Assembly (NCBI GenBank): GCA_017518735.1
Contig: JAFWTY010000009.1
Coordinates: forward strand, 61,016-125,015
DNA: 64,000 nt
From: Lachnospiraceae bacterium
GTDB lineage: Bacteria; Bacillota; Clostridia; Lachnospirales; Lachnospiraceae
Reading direction: 5' to 3'
Part shown: positions 1 through 8,770 of the stretch, piece after piece
Position numbering within the stretch: position 1 is the first letter of the stretch
Layout: every line of letters begins with the position of its first letter
Made by a program: the position numbers and the translations under genes
The notes under the pieces: generated by a model
The model's database searches: none
Seen by the model: only the letters and a program-made list of their open reading frames with translations
Told to the model about the DNA's origin: nothing

Positions 1-1
1 T

Positions 2-751
2 GTTTCCTATCAGGTAAGCGACGACGATGCCGGAGAACAGAAGGAAATCATTAAAAATATCAGTTTAACCATCGAAGACGGTTTTGTGGCAATTACAGGA
101 CCGAACGGTGGCGGTAAATCCACGCTTGCAAAACTGATTGCAGGTATTTATACACCGACCGAAGGCCAGATTCTCTTCAACGGAGATGACATCACGAATA
201 TGTCCATTACCGAGCGTTCCAAAAAGGGAATCACATTCGCATTCCAGCAGCCGGTTCGCTTTAAGGGACTTACGGTAAAAGACTTGATCAAGATTGCCGC
301 AGGAAAGAACATCAACATCAACGAAGCCTGCGGATATCTTTCCGAAGTAGGTCTTTGCGCCAAAGAATACATTGACAGAGAAGTGAACGCTTCCCTTTCC
401 GGCGGTGAATTAAAGCGTATCGAGATTGCGATGGCAATCGCGAGAAAGACACCGCTGACGCTTTTTGATGAGCCGGAGGCAGGGATTGATCTGTGGAGCT
501 TCCAGAACCTGATTCACGTTTTTGAAAACATCCACGAACATGCGGGCGGATCCATCATCATCATTTCTCACCAGGAGAGAATCTTAAATATCGCGGATAA
601 GATTGTGGTGATTGCCGGTGGTGAAATAAAGCATTACGGACCGAAGGATGAAGTGCTTCCCGAGCTTTTAAAGGGAGCGGTTCCCGCACCGGGTGCAGTG
701 AGTGACGATACCACGCTCGGATGCCCGACTCTGCTTGACAAGCTGAAATAG
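2..751 (+). CDS. sufC: SufC, Fe-S cluster assembly ATPase (5' end outside window)
   Basis: Cytosolic ABC-type ATPase that powers Fe-S cluster assembly on its SufB/SufD scaffold. The reading frame is open back to the window edge, so the true start lies upstream; the GTG at 86 sits inside the Walker A strand and is not a start. Visible motifs are Walker A GPNGGGKST, the family signature LSGGELKR, a Walker B with the SUF-typical LFDEPEAGID, and the switch histidine in IIIISHQE. No transmembrane segments are present, as expected for SufC. The sufB-like partner follows after 55 bases. Ordinary transporter ATPases are less likely because of the EPEAGID motif and the neighbour. Confidence 0.9.
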   Translation, partial: VSYQVSDDDAGEQKEIIKNISLTIEDGFVAITGPNGGGKSTLAKLIAGIYTPTEGQILFNGDDITNMSITERSKKGITFAFQQPVRFKGLTVKDLIKIAAGKNININEACGYLSEVGLCAKEYIDREVNASLSGGELKRIEIAMAIARKTPLTLFDEPEAGIDLWSFQNLIHVFENIHEHAGGSIIIISHQERILNIADKIVVIAGGEIKHYGPKDEVLPELLKGAVPAPGAVSDDTTLGCPTLLDKLK

Positions 752-806
752 CAGACGGACGGCTTGGCTTTTTTGAGAGAATACCATCTGTAGTTGAGGA
801 TCGATT

Positions 807-1736
807 ATGGCAGCAGAATTAACAGCAATTCAGAAAACATTATTGGAAAATATCGCCGACTTACATGAAATTCCGAGCGGTGCGTACAACATCCGTTCCG
901 ACGGCGGAATGCTCGGCAGAAATACGACGGCAAATATCGACATTGTGACCAAGACGGATAAGCCCGGCATTGATATCATCATCAAGCCCGGCACGAAGAA
1001 CCAGAGCGTTCACATTCCGGTACTGATCACGCAGACCGGTCTGAAGGAAATGGTCTATAACGAATTCTTCATCGGCGAGGACTGCGATGTGGTCATCGTT
1101 GCAGGCTGCGGCATTCACAATGCGGGTGACGAGGGCAGTGAGCACAGCGGTATTCATACCTTCCATGTCGGAAAGAATTCCAAAGTAAAATATGTGGAGA
1201 AGCACTACGGAACCGGCGAAGGAACCGGAGAGCGTGTTATGAATCCCTCCACCGAAATCTATATGGAGGAAGGTTCCCATCTGGAGATGGAAACTATTCA
1301 GATCGAGGGCATCAACTCCACCGATCGCAGAACCTACGCGAAAGTGGAAGAAAATGCGAGCATCGTCATCAAGGAAAAGATTATGACGCATGACAACCAG
1401 GTTGCCGTTACGGATTTCAAGGCCGAACTGGTCGGAGAGAATTCCAGCGCGGACATTGTTTCCAGATCTGTTGCAAAGAATCATTCCAAGCAGACATTTA
1501 AGTCCAACATCATCGGCACCAGCGCCTGCAAGGGCCACAGCGAGTGCGATGCAATCATTATGGATCAGGCAATCGTGGAAGCAATTCCGGAGCTGACCGC
1601 CGCAAACATCGATGCAAGTCTGATTCACGAGGCTGCCATCGGAAAAATCGCCGGTGAGCAGTTGATTAAGTTAATGACGCTCGGTCTTACCGAAGAAGAG
1701 GCGGAAGAGCAGATCATCAACGGATTTTTGAAATAG
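807..1736 (+). CDS. sufB: SufB/SufD-family Fe-S scaffold, short form
   Basis: Scaffold subunit of the SUF machine, expected to bind SufC and hold the nascent Fe-S cluster. The 309-residue protein has the repetitive beta-helix character of SufBD (strands such as SGIHTFHVGKNSKVKY and SSADIVSRSVAKNHSKQ) and the C-terminal helical end HEAAIGKIAGEQL with a terminal EEEAEEQIINGFL, a hallmark of the family. It is much shorter than the roughly 470 residues of SufB in the six-gene operon, so with sufC it matches the minimal two-gene SUF layout of anaerobes. No sufD, sufS or sufU lies downstream; upstream genes cannot be seen. The SufB versus SufD label is uncertain. Confidence 0.82.
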   Translation: MAAELTAIQKTLLENIADLHEIPSGAYNIRSDGGMLGRNTTANIDIVTKTDKPGIDIIIKPGTKNQSVHIPVLITQTGLKEMVYNEFFIGEDCDVVIVAGCGIHNAGDEGSEHSGIHTFHVGKNSKVKYVEKHYGTGEGTGERVMNPSTEIYMEEGSHLEMETIQIEGINSTDRRTYAKVEENASIVIKEKIMTHDNQVAVTDFKAELVGENSSADIVSRSVAKNHSKQTFKSNIIGTSACKGHSECDAIIMDQAIVEAIPELTAANIDASLIHEAAIGKIAGEQLIKLMTLGLTEEEAEEQIINGFLK

Positions 1737-1793
1737 TTCATGACGGAAACGTTAGATTTAGAAAGATTTATGTTTTGAAAGGAAGTGTTATAA

Positions 1794-2891
1794 ATGACCA
1801 AGATTGATATTGTGTCAGGATTTTTGGGAGCCGGAAAGACAACTTTTATCCAAAAAATGTTAAAGGAAGCTTTTGCGGGAGAGCAGGTTGTACTGATCGA
1901 GAATGAATTCGGTGAGATCGGTATCGACGGCGGATTTTTAAAGGAAGCCGGAATCGAAATCAAAGAGATGAACTCCGGATGTATCTGCTGTTCCCTGGTA
2001 GGCGATTTCGGAACCTCTTTAAAAGAAGTGATTGCAACTTACAAGCCCGAAAGAATCTTAATCGAACCCTCCGGTGTCGGAAAACTCTCCGATGTTATCA
2101 AGGCGGTTGCGGATATCGAACTTGAAAACGAAGAGATGAAGGACGTGAAGTTAAATACAGCAGTAGCCGTTGTGGATGTCTGCAAGGCAAAAATGTATTT
2201 AAAGAACTTCGGCGAATTCTTTGTAAACCAGGTAGAGAGCGCCGGAACCATTATTTTAAGCCGTACCCAGAACGTATCGGAAGAGAAGGTAACAGAGGTT
2301 GTAAACCTTTTAAGAGAGCATAATGCAAAGGCTACCATCATCACCACTCCGTGGGATCAGATTGACGGTGCTTTGATTTTGAAGAATATGGAAGCCGGAA
2401 AGTCCCTCGAAGAGGAACTGATGAAAGAAGTGAAGGCTCATCGCGAGGAGGACAGACTCCACGAGCATGAGCATCATCATCACCATCACCATGATCACGA
2501 CGATGATCATGTTGAGGATGAACATGAGCATCATCACCATCACGACGGCGAAGAATGCGACGATCCCGAGTGCGAATGCCATCATCATCATGACCATGAG
2601 GGACATCATCATGCGGATGAGGTATTTGACAGCATCGGTTTTGAAACACCGAAGTCCTTTACCAAAGAGCAGATTGAGGGCATTCTTGACGAACTTTCCA
2701 AGGAAGAGGAGTACGGATTTGTCCTTCGTTCCAAGGGTATGGTTCCCGACAAGGAAGGCGGATTCATCTACTTTGACTATGTTCCCGATGAGAAGAACGT
2801 GCGCGCAGGTTCTCCCGATGTAACCGGCAAGATCGTCGTAATCGGCGCAAAAATCAAAGAGGACAAATTGAAAGAACTTTTCGGATTATAA
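1794..2891 (+). CDS. CobW/COG0523 metal GTPase with His-rich arm
   Basis: G3E-family GTPase that probably delivers a metal ion (zinc, cobalt or nickel) to a client. Walker A lies at residues 9-16 (GFLGAGKT), and the metal-binding GCICC follows at 62-66. IEPSG is the G3 site, and SRTQ replaces the usual NKxD, as in some family members. Between about residues 219 and 277 the protein carries a His/Asp/Glu/Cys-rich arm (nucleotides about 2448-2625), and a CobW C-terminal domain fills about 283-360. A ribosome site AAAGGAAG precedes the ATG. It is followed after 24 bases by a second G3E protein, suggesting a two-gene metal-handling unit. The metal cannot be named from sequence. Confidence 0.85.
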   Translation: MTKIDIVSGFLGAGKTTFIQKMLKEAFAGEQVVLIENEFGEIGIDGGFLKEAGIEIKEMNSGCICCSLVGDFGTSLKEVIATYKPERILIEPSGVGKLSDVIKAVADIELENEEMKDVKLNTAVAVVDVCKAKMYLKNFGEFFVNQVESAGTIILSRTQNVSEEKVTEVVNLLREHNAKATIITTPWDQIDGALILKNMEAGKSLEEELMKEVKAHREEDRLHEHEHHHHHHHDHDDDHVEDEHEHHHHHDGEECDDPECECHHHHDHEGHHHADEVFDSIGFETPKSFTKEQIEGILDELSKEEEYGFVLRSKGMVPDKEGGFIYFDYVPDEKNVRAGSPDVTGKIVVIGAKIKEDKLKELFGL

Positions 2892-2915
2892 TTTAGCGAA
2901 AGACAGGGATATGGT

Positions 2916-3845
2916 ATGAAACCCGTATTTATCATCAACGGTTTTCTCGAAAGCGGAAAAACCGAATTCATCAAATTCACAATTCAGCAGGAATACTTTA
3001 AGACCAACGGTAAGACCCTGATTCTTCTCTGCGAAGAGGGAGAAAACGAGTACGAGCAGGAACTTCTCAATCGTACGAACACTGTCGTTGAATTGATTGA
3101 AAAGAAAGAAGACTTCATCGGATCGACGTTGATCAATCTTGAGAAAAAACACAGACCCGAGCGTATCATCATTGAATACAACGGAATGTGGCCGATGGAC
3201 AGCTTAAAGCTTCCCTGGCACTGGAAAGTCAACCAGCAGATTACAATCATCAATGCGGCGACCTGGCCGATGTATTACACCAATATGCGTTCCATGATCG
3301 GTGACATGGTAAGAAAGTCCGAGCTGATCGTATTCAACCGTTGCGACGGCATCAAGGAACTTGCTTCCTACAAGCGTAACATGAGAGCGTTGAACCGCGA
3401 TGCGGAAATCATTTTTGAAGACAGCAAGGGTGAAGTAACCGCTACGATGGAAGAGGAGCTTCCTTTTGATGTTTCGAAAGAACAGATTGAATTAACCGAG
3501 GCAACCTACGGCATTTGGTTTTTTGATATGCTTGATACCCCGGACCGCTACGAAGACAAGATTGTGAAATTCCTTGCCCATGTGGCAAAGCCGAACGGAT
3601 TCCACGAAGGCTGCTTTGTTCCCGGACGTCATGCAATGACCTGTTGTGCGGAAGATATCGCCTTCCTTGGTTTCGTTGCCAAGTATGACAAGGCATCCGA
3701 GATCGAAGACGGCAAGTGGTATACCGTTACCGCAAAAGTGAAACATGAATTCTGGGCCGACTACAAAGGCGAAGGCCCCGTGCTTTATGTTTCCGATATT
3801 ACTCCTGCGGCTGCTCCGAAGGAGGAAATTATTAATTTGGTATGA
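2916..3845 (+). CDS. CobW-like P-loop protein with DUF1980-like C-terminus
   Basis: Second G3E-type protein in tandem. The N-terminus has a P-loop, NGFLESGKTEF, and a G3-like IIEYNGMW, but the CxCC metal motif of CobW proteins is absent; the equivalent stretch reads NRTNTVVELIEKK. After about residue 215 the sequence changes to a segment containing PGRHAMTCCAEDIAFLGF, which resembles the C-terminal DUF1980 domain of the YcgQ family, partners of YcgR permeases and tied to zinc and other metals. I infer a GTPase-like regulator or chaperone working with its neighbour, with the paired cysteines in MTCC as likely ligands. The DUF1980 link is from memory of the motif and unverified. Confidence 0.7.
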   Translation: MKPVFIINGFLESGKTEFIKFTIQQEYFKTNGKTLILLCEEGENEYEQELLNRTNTVVELIEKKEDFIGSTLINLEKKHRPERIIIEYNGMWPMDSLKLPWHWKVNQQITIINAATWPMYYTNMRSMIGDMVRKSELIVFNRCDGIKELASYKRNMRALNRDAEIIFEDSKGEVTATMEEELPFDVSKEQIELTEATYGIWFFDMLDTPDRYEDKIVKFLAHVAKPNGFHEGCFVPGRHAMTCCAEDIAFLGFVAKYDKASEIEDGKWYTVTAKVKHEFWADYKGEGPVLYVSDITPAAAPKEEIINLV

Positions 3846-3852
3846 CAATGAA

Positions 3853-3881
3853 AAATCATCGTTTTATGCGATGATTTTTTT
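3853..3881 (+). terminator. Rho-independent terminator after the metal GTPase pair
   Basis: A 9-bp perfect stem AAATCATCG / CGATGATTT with a 7-base loop runs straight into a T tract. It closes the sufCB-CobW region before pyrB. Confidence 0.85.
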
Positions 3882-3900
3882 ATGGTAATGAATCTAGAAA

Positions 3901-3911
3901 TATAATATAAT
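3901..3911 (+). promoter_or_regulatory. Likely -10 region for pyrBI
   Basis: Two overlapping TATAAT hexamers (3901-3906 and 3906-3911) lie 30-40 bases before pyrB, just after a terminator. No good -35 hexamer is seen at 16-18 bp. No PyrR-type leader or attenuator fits in the short gap. Confidence 0.45.
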
Positions 3912-3941
3912 CAAGAAAATGTGTGAAAGGAGTACCAATTT

Positions 3942-4859
3942 ATGCGACATTTGATGAGCCCGCTGGATTTCACGGTGGAAGAGCTGGATGCGTTATTCGA
4001 TCTGGCAAACGACATCGAGGCAAATCCGAAAAAGTACGCTCACGCCTGCGACGGACTGAAACTGGCGACCTGCTTTTATGAACCCAGCACCCGCACCAGA
4101 CTTTCTTTTGAGGCGGCGATGTTAAACCTCGGAGGAAAGGTTTTGGGATTTTCCGATGCGAATTCCTCTTCTGCAGCAAAAGGAGAGAGCGTATCCGATA
4201 CCATTCGCGTAATATCCTGCTATGCCGATATCTGCGCAATGCGTCATCCGAAGGAAGGTGCGCCGATGGTTGCGGCAAGCAAATCGACCATCCCGGTCAT
4301 TAATGCCGGAGACGGCGGACATCAGCACCCGACACAGACTTTGACGGACTTACTTACCATCCGCTCCATGAAGGGAAGACTCGGAAACTTCACCATCGGT
4401 CTTTGCGGAGATTTGAAGTTCGGTCGTACGGTACACTCCTTGATCAACGCACTGATGCGCTATGAAGGAATCCACTTCGTCTTCATTTCACCCGAAGAAT
4501 TAAAGATTCCCGACTATATTACCGAGCGCTTAAAAGAAGCAAATATCACGTATGAAGAAGTAATCAGCCTGGAATCGGTTATGCCGAAACTGGATTTGTT
4601 ATATATGACGAGAGTTCAGAGAGAGCGTTTCTTCAACGAAGAAGATTACGTCCGCCTGAAAGATTTCTATATTCTGACTGTCGAAAAAATGGAAAAAGCA
4701 AAAGAAGACATGCTGGTACTCCATCCCCTTCCGAGAGTAAACGAAATCTCCGTGGAAGTGGACGATGATCCGAGAGCAGCCTACTTCAAACAGGCTCAGT
4801 ACGGAGTCTATGTCAGAATGGCTTTGATCCTGACACTGCTTGGAATTACGGTAGAATGA
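3942..4859 (+). CDS. pyrB: Aspartate carbamoyltransferase, catalytic subunit
   Basis: Catalyses carbamoyl phosphate plus L-aspartate to N-carbamoylaspartate, the first committed step of pyrimidine synthesis, in the cytoplasm. The 305 residues carry the carbamoyl-phosphate loop [18 protein letters not shown], the SSAAKGES loop and the C-terminal [10 protein letters not shown] typical of ATCase rather than ornithine transcarbamylase. A ribosome site AAAGGAG precedes the ATG. The stop region overlaps a possible ATG of pyrI, so the two subunits are translated together, as in the E. coli-type allosteric holoenzyme. Confidence 0.97.
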   Translation: MRHLMSPLDFTVEELDALFDLANDIEANPKKYAHACDGLKLATCFYEPSTRTRLSFEAAMLNLGGKVLGFSDANSSSAAKGESVSDTIRVISCYADICAMRHPKEGAPMVAASKSTIPVINAGDGGHQHPTQTLTDLLTIRSMKGRLGNFTIGLCGDLKFGRTVHSLINALMRYEGIHFVFISPEELKIPDYITERLKEANITYEEVISLESVMPKLDLLYMTRVQRERFFNEEDYVRLKDFYILTVEKMEKAKEDMLVLHPLPRVNEISVEVDDDPRAAYFKQAQYGVYVRMALILTLLGITVE

Positions 4860-4879
4860 GAGAGCAAAGGAGAATGGGC

Positions 4880-5326
4880 ATGTTAAACGTAGGAAAAATC
4901 GAAGAAGGTTTTGTGCTTGACCATATTGAAGCCGGAAAAAGCCTGACATTGTATTATAATTTAGGTCTGGACAAGAAAGACTGTACCGTTGCCATGATCA
5001 TGAACGCCAAGAGCGGAAAAATGGGCAAAAAGGACATCCTCAAGGTGGAATGCGACATCAACGACCTGAACATGGACATCCTTGCGGTAGTCGATCACAA
5101 TATCACCGTAAATGTTGTAAAAGACGGAGAAATCGTGGAGAAGAAGGAACTTGTGCTCCCGAAGGAGATTAAGGGCGTCTTCAAATGCAAGAATCCCCGC
5201 TGTATCACCTCGATTGAGCAGGGATTACCCCACATCTTCGTACTCGCAGACGAAAAAAAAGAAGTATACCGTTGCAAATACTGCGAGGAGAAGTATTCTC
5301 AAAGAGTGAAAAGTGTGGTACAATAA
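4880..5326 (+). CDS. pyrI: Aspartate carbamoyltransferase, regulatory subunit
   Basis: Regulatory chain that binds nucleotides and contacts PyrB through a zinc domain. The start at 4880 (MLNVGKIEEG) is chosen because AAAGGAG lies 7 bases before it and family members begin at this point; ATGs at 4856 and 4874 are in frame but fit the ribosome site poorly. The N-terminal allosteric domain includes GFVLDHIEAGKSL; the C-terminal zinc domain has the four cysteines in CKNPRC and CKYCEEK. Length (148 residues) is normal. Co-transcribed with pyrB. Confidence 0.95.
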   Translation: MLNVGKIEEGFVLDHIEAGKSLTLYYNLGLDKKDCTVAMIMNAKSGKMGKKDILKVECDINDLNMDILAVVDHNITVNVVKDGEIVEKKELVLPKEIKGVFKCKNPRCITSIEQGLPHIFVLADEKKEVYRCKYCEEKYSQRVKSVVQ

Positions 5327-5359
5327 TCCTCGTGTAGTTTCTATGAAACTACGCGAGGA
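5327..5359 (+). other. 14-bp hairpin between pyrI and the next gene
   Basis: TCCTCGTGTAGTTT (5327-5340) and AAACTACGCGAGGA (5346-5359) pair over 14 bp with one G-T pair and a 5-base loop CTATG. No T tract follows; the ribosome site CAAAGGAGG begins almost at once. It could be a weak terminator, an mRNA end-protecting stem or a translation control element for the next gene. Confidence 0.6.
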
Positions 5360-5376
5360 CCAAAGGAGGACCCCTT

Positions 5377-5880
5377 ATGGCAGATATTTTAGAAGAAAGA
5401 GACAATGAATTAGCTGCTGCGGAGAAAGAAGCCGAGAAAGCCAGAGAGCACGACAGAGATCTCAGCCCCGCAGACAAAGTAATAGAAGAACTGATGGAGC
5501 CGGTGGACGGTGTCATCGTGGAAAAAAAGCGATGGGTGTTTTTTGCACTTCCGTTTACGTTCACCAAATACACTATCCGCAAAGACGTGCTTACCGTAAA
5601 TACCGGTTTTCTTGCAAAGCAGGAAAATGACTGCTATATGTACAAGATTCAGGACGTAAAGCTGACACGTTCCCTGTTCCAGAGAATGTCGGGACTCGGT
5701 ACCGTAGTCTGCTATACCGGTGACACGACGAGTCCGGAACTTCGCATCAAGAACATCAAGCACTCCAAGGAGGCTAAGGACTACATTCTGAAGAACTCCG
5801 AAGTTGCGAGATTAAAGAGAAGAACATTGACGACTCTGAATATCGGTGCAAACGATATCTCAGAAATGGGATTTAACTAA
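5377..5880 (+). CDS. Bacterial PH-domain (bPH/DUF304-like) protein
   Basis: A 167-residue cytosolic protein. The first 45 residues are a charged, probably coiled helix rich in Ala/Glu. Residues about 60-150 follow the bacterial pleckstrin-homology pattern: TKYTIRKDVLTVNTGFLAK, then YKIQDVKLTRSLFQRM and GTVVCYTGD, with alternating strands ending in a helix. No membrane segment is present, unlike YdbS/YdbT. Function of this family is largely unknown. It is preceded by the hairpin at 5327-5359 and closed by a terminator, so it may be the last gene of the pyrBI unit or a small unit of its own. Confidence 0.65.
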   Translation: MADILEERDNELAAAEKEAEKAREHDRDLSPADKVIEELMEPVDGVIVEKKRWVFFALPFTFTKYTIRKDVLTVNTGFLAKQENDCYMYKIQDVKLTRSLFQRMSGLGTVVCYTGDTTSPELRIKNIKHSKEAKDYILKNSEVARLKRRTLTTLNIGANDISEMGFN

Positions 5881-5892
5881 AAAGAATTCGCG

Positions 5893-5920
5893 AAGGGCAC
5901 TCGGACAGAGTGCCCTTTTA
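5893..5920 (+). terminator. Rho-independent terminator
   Basis: Perfect 10-bp stem AAGGGCACTC / GAGTGCCCTT with loop GGACA and a short T run. It separates the PH-domain gene from the folate operon. Confidence 0.8.
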
Positions 5921-5948
5921 AACTTTTTGATTTAAGAAAGGCATTTCA

Positions 5949-7274
5949 TTGAAATACGAAGAAGCTCTGGAGTATTTAAGTGAAAACGTAAACCCTCTCG
6001 GCAGCGTACTGGGACTGGAGGGAATCAGAGAACTTTTAAACCGTATCGGAAATCCGCAAAACGATTTAAGAGTGATTCATGTGGCAGGCACCAACGGCAA
6101 AGGAAGCGTGTCTTCTTTTGTTGCATCCATGTTGCGTGAAAATGGTTACCGTGTCGGACGATATCTCTCTCCGGCGGTCCTGGATTATCGCGAAAAGATT
6201 CAGGTAAACGGCTCTTACATTCCCAAAACCAAAGTGGCAGAGTACCTTTCCATGCTTTTTAAGGTATGTAAGGAGATGGTCGGAGACGGACTGGCGCATC
6301 CCACATCTTTCGAAGTGGAAACCGCCATGGCCTTTCTTTACTTAAAAGAGAAAAAGTGCGATTTTTGCATCATCGAAGTCGGTATGGGCGGAGCGGAAGA
6401 TGCTACGAATGTGTTTGATTTTCCGCATACCTGCGTAATTACATCCATAAGCGAAGATCATTTGGGAATGATCGGAAACTCCGTCGAAGAGATTGCAAAG
6501 ACCAAAGCAGGCATCATAAAAGACGGCTGTAAGGTCGTTATCGCACCGCAGGGGGATTCCGTTAAGGAAGCAATCCAAAATACCTGTACGGGGCTTAAAA
6601 ACGTTGATTTTCATTATGTCAGTCCCGAAGATATTTCCGTCAAGTATCCGAAGGCTTCGGACGGAAGCGGAAAGTTTACGTTAAAGCGCGTTAAGATCAG
6701 CTATAAAACCTACAAAAATACGGAAATTGCGCTTGTCGGAGACTGCCAGATTGAGAATGCCGCCGTGGCGCTTGAAGTCATCGATTCCTTAAGGGGGGAA
6801 GTGCCCTTAAAGGACGAAAAAATCAAGGCGGGACTTGCCAAAACGGAGTGGCCCTGCAGGTTCGAACTATTGGGCAGCAAACCGGCCGTAATTGCGGACG
6901 GAGCACACAATCCCGATGCGGTTTTGAAGCTTATGAAAACAGCCGACTATTATTTTACAAATCGGCCGATTATCTATATAATGGGAGTATTGAAGGACAA
7001 GGATGTAAAGGAAATGATAAGGTTAAGCGCCGCGAAGGCAAATGTTATCATTACCGTGACTCCGCCCGATAATAAACGCGGCATGAAGGCCTTTGAACTG
7101 GCCGGAATGATTCGCGAGATTAACGAAAATGTTTCAACTGCGGATTCGGTGGAAGAAGCGCTGGAAGTAGCGTCTTTGTTTGCCGGAGAGAACGGCGTAA
7201 TCTTAGCGTTCGGTTCCCTTTCCTATCTGGGAAGATTAAGAAGGGCGTATGAAACATATTCGAAGAAGAAATGA
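5949..7274 (+). CDS. folC: Folylpolyglutamate synthase / dihydrofolate synthase
   Basis: Adds glutamate to dihydropteroate and/or folates, using ATP, in the cytoplasm. The Mur-ligase-like fold is marked by the P-loop [11 protein letters not shown] near residue 45, the [12 protein letters not shown] loop, [10 protein letters not shown], and C-terminal ADGAHNPDA. Length (441) is normal. The start is TTG at 5949, with AAAGG 7 bases upstream; no in-frame ATG lies close enough. The stop overlaps the folE start by four bases (ATGA), so the folate genes are translationally coupled. This is the first gene of a folC-folE-folP-folBK run. Confidence 0.93.
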   Translation: MKYEEALEYLSENVNPLGSVLGLEGIRELLNRIGNPQNDLRVIHVAGTNGKGSVSSFVASMLRENGYRVGRYLSPAVLDYREKIQVNGSYIPKTKVAEYLSMLFKVCKEMVGDGLAHPTSFEVETAMAFLYLKEKKCDFCIIEVGMGGAEDATNVFDFPHTCVITSISEDHLGMIGNSVEEIAKTKAGIIKDGCKVVIAPQGDSVKEAIQNTCTGLKNVDFHYVSPEDISVKYPKASDGSGKFTLKRVKISYKTYKNTEIALVGDCQIENAAVALEVIDSLRGEVPLKDEKIKAGLAKTEWPCRFELLGSKPAVIADGAHNPDAVLKLMKTADYYFTNRPIIYIMGVLKDKDVKEMIRLSAAKANVIITVTPPDNKRGMKAFELAGMIREINENVSTADSVEEALEVASLFAGENGVILAFGSLSYLGRLRRAYETYSKKK

Positions 7275-7876
7275 GGAAACCGAAAATGGTGGATGAAGCA
7301 AAAGTAAGGGAAGCAGTGAAAATGCTGTTGGAAGGAATCGGCGAGGATCCGGAAAGAAACGGACTTGTGGAAACTCCTGACCGCATTGCCAGAATGTATA
7401 CGGAGATAATGGCAGGCTATGACGTGGACCCGGCCGTACATCTGACCAAAACCTTCCCGACCGAGAATAACGAAATGGTACTGGAAAAAGACATTGTTTT
7501 TTACTCCATGTGTGAGCACCATATGATGCCTTTTTACGGAAAGGCACATGTGGCATATATTCCGAACGGAAAGGTGGTAGGCCTTTCCAAACTTGCCAGA
7601 ACCGTTGAAGTTTATGCAAGAAGACTGCAGATTCAGGAAAGAATGACGGTACAAATTGCCGATGCGATTATGAAAGAACTTCAGCCCAAGGGTGTGATGA
7701 TTCTGGTGGAAGCGGAGCATCTTTGCATGACCATGCGCGGTGTAAAGAAACCCGGAAGTAAAACGACAACCGTAGTTACAAAGGGTGCATTCGAAGGAAA
7801 CAAAGACTTACAGGATTTGTTCTTCCAGTTGTTAAACCGTCCGGGAAGTGCAGACGACGGCTCTTTTGAAGCTTAG
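7271..7876 (+). CDS. folE: GTP cyclohydrolase I
   Basis: Converts GTP to 7,8-dihydroneopterin triphosphate, the entry step of folate synthesis. The 201-residue protein has the zinc and catalytic motifs [10 protein letters not shown], the central [20 protein letters not shown], the arm RLQIQERMT and the cysteine-containing [15 protein letters not shown]. All key residues of the canonical type IA enzyme are present. The start overlaps folC by four bases. Its TAG stop is in the same frame as the downstream folP reading frame, which bears on the folP start. Confidence 0.96.
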   Translation: MRKPKMVDEAKVREAVKMLLEGIGEDPERNGLVETPDRIARMYTEIMAGYDVDPAVHLTKTFPTENNEMVLEKDIVFYSMCEHHMMPFYGKAHVAYIPNGKVVGLSKLARTVEVYARRLQIQERMTVQIADAIMKELQPKGVMILVEAEHLCMTMRGVKKPGSKTTTVVTKGAFEGNKDLQDLFFQLLNRPGSADDGSFEA

Positions 7877-7942
7877 GAAGAAGAGGACAGAACTACGAAA
7901 ATAGGGAACCTTGAATTTGATTTAAATCATAAAACATACATC

Positions 7943-8713
7943 ATGGGAATCTTAAACGTGACTCCCGATTCTTTTTCCGACGGTGGGAAATTCAACACGT
8001 TGGATGCGGCACTCCGGCATACGGAGCAGATGATTGCCGACGGGGCTTCCATCATCGATGTCGGCGGAGAATCCACCAAGCCCGGCTATACACCGGTTCC
8101 GGCGGATGTGCAGATTGAAAGAGTGGTTCCGGTTATCGAAAAGATTAAGGCGAACTTTGACATTCCGGTTTCCGTGGATACCACCGATGCAGTGGTCGCA
8201 AAGGCGTCCATCGATGCAGGCTGCGATTTGATCAACGATATCTGGGGACTGAAAAAAGACGGAAACCTGGCCAAAGTCGTTGCCGATTCCGGATTGCCGG
8301 TGGTTTTGATGCATAACCGCGAGAACACGGAATATAAGCTTTTTTTCAATGAGCTGATCTCGGACTTAAAAGAGTCTGTACGGATTGCCGAGGCAGCAGG
8401 AATCGGACTTGATAAGATTATTTTGGATCCCGGCATCGGATTTGCCAAAGATGTGGATCAAAATCTGGAAGCAATCAATAAACTGGAAAAGATTCGTGAA
8501 CTCGGCTATCCGGTTTTGCTTGGAACATCCAGAAAATCCGTGATCGGAAAAACGCTGGATCTTCCGGTGGATGAAAGACTGGAAGGCACACTTGCCACAA
8601 CCGTAATTGGGGTGATGAAGGGTTGCGGCATCATAAGAGTGCACGATGTCAAAGAGAACATTCGCGCCGTAAAAATGGCGGAAGCAATTTTAAATGCGAA
8701 CGGACATTATTAG
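7943..8713 (+). CDS. folP: Dihydropteroate synthase
   Basis: Joins para-aminobenzoate to the pterin pyrophosphate. Motifs are MGILNVTPDSFSDGG at the first barrel strand, DVGGESTKPG, the pterin site DPGIGFAKD and LLGTSRKSVIG. The first ATG is at 7943, but it begins directly at strand 1 and omits the usual 15-17 residue lead. The frame is open back to the folE stop and reads TKIGNLEFDLNHKTYIM, exactly the expected lead, with ACG (7895-7897) where ATG would stand and a purine-rich AAGAGG about 8 bases before it. Translation may thus begin at ACG, or the protein may be short. It follows folE in the folate operon. Confidence 0.93.
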   Translation: MGILNVTPDSFSDGGKFNTLDAALRHTEQMIADGASIIDVGGESTKPGYTPVPADVQIERVVPVIEKIKANFDIPVSVDTTDAVVAKASIDAGCDLINDIWGLKKDGNLAKVVADSGLPVVLMHNRENTEYKLFFNELISDLKESVRIAEAAGIGLDKIILDPGIGFAKDVDQNLEAINKLEKIRELGYPVLLGTSRKSVIGKTLDLPVDERLEGTLATTVIGVMKGCGIIRVHDVKENIRAVKMAEAILNANGHY

Positions 8714-8770
8714 AGCAAAATCATAAATGAAATAGGGGTATTTCATAAAACAATACAGGGGGGTGAAGAC

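Noticed and set aside
861..1628. 255-codon minus-strand frame over sufB
   Set aside because: Lies wholly within a well-supported SufB gene, with no domain and no ribosome site.
2310..2649. Antisense Met/Val-rich frames across the His-rich arm
   Set aside because: CAT/CAC repeats read backwards give ATG/GTG runs; this is a by-product of the poly-His codons.
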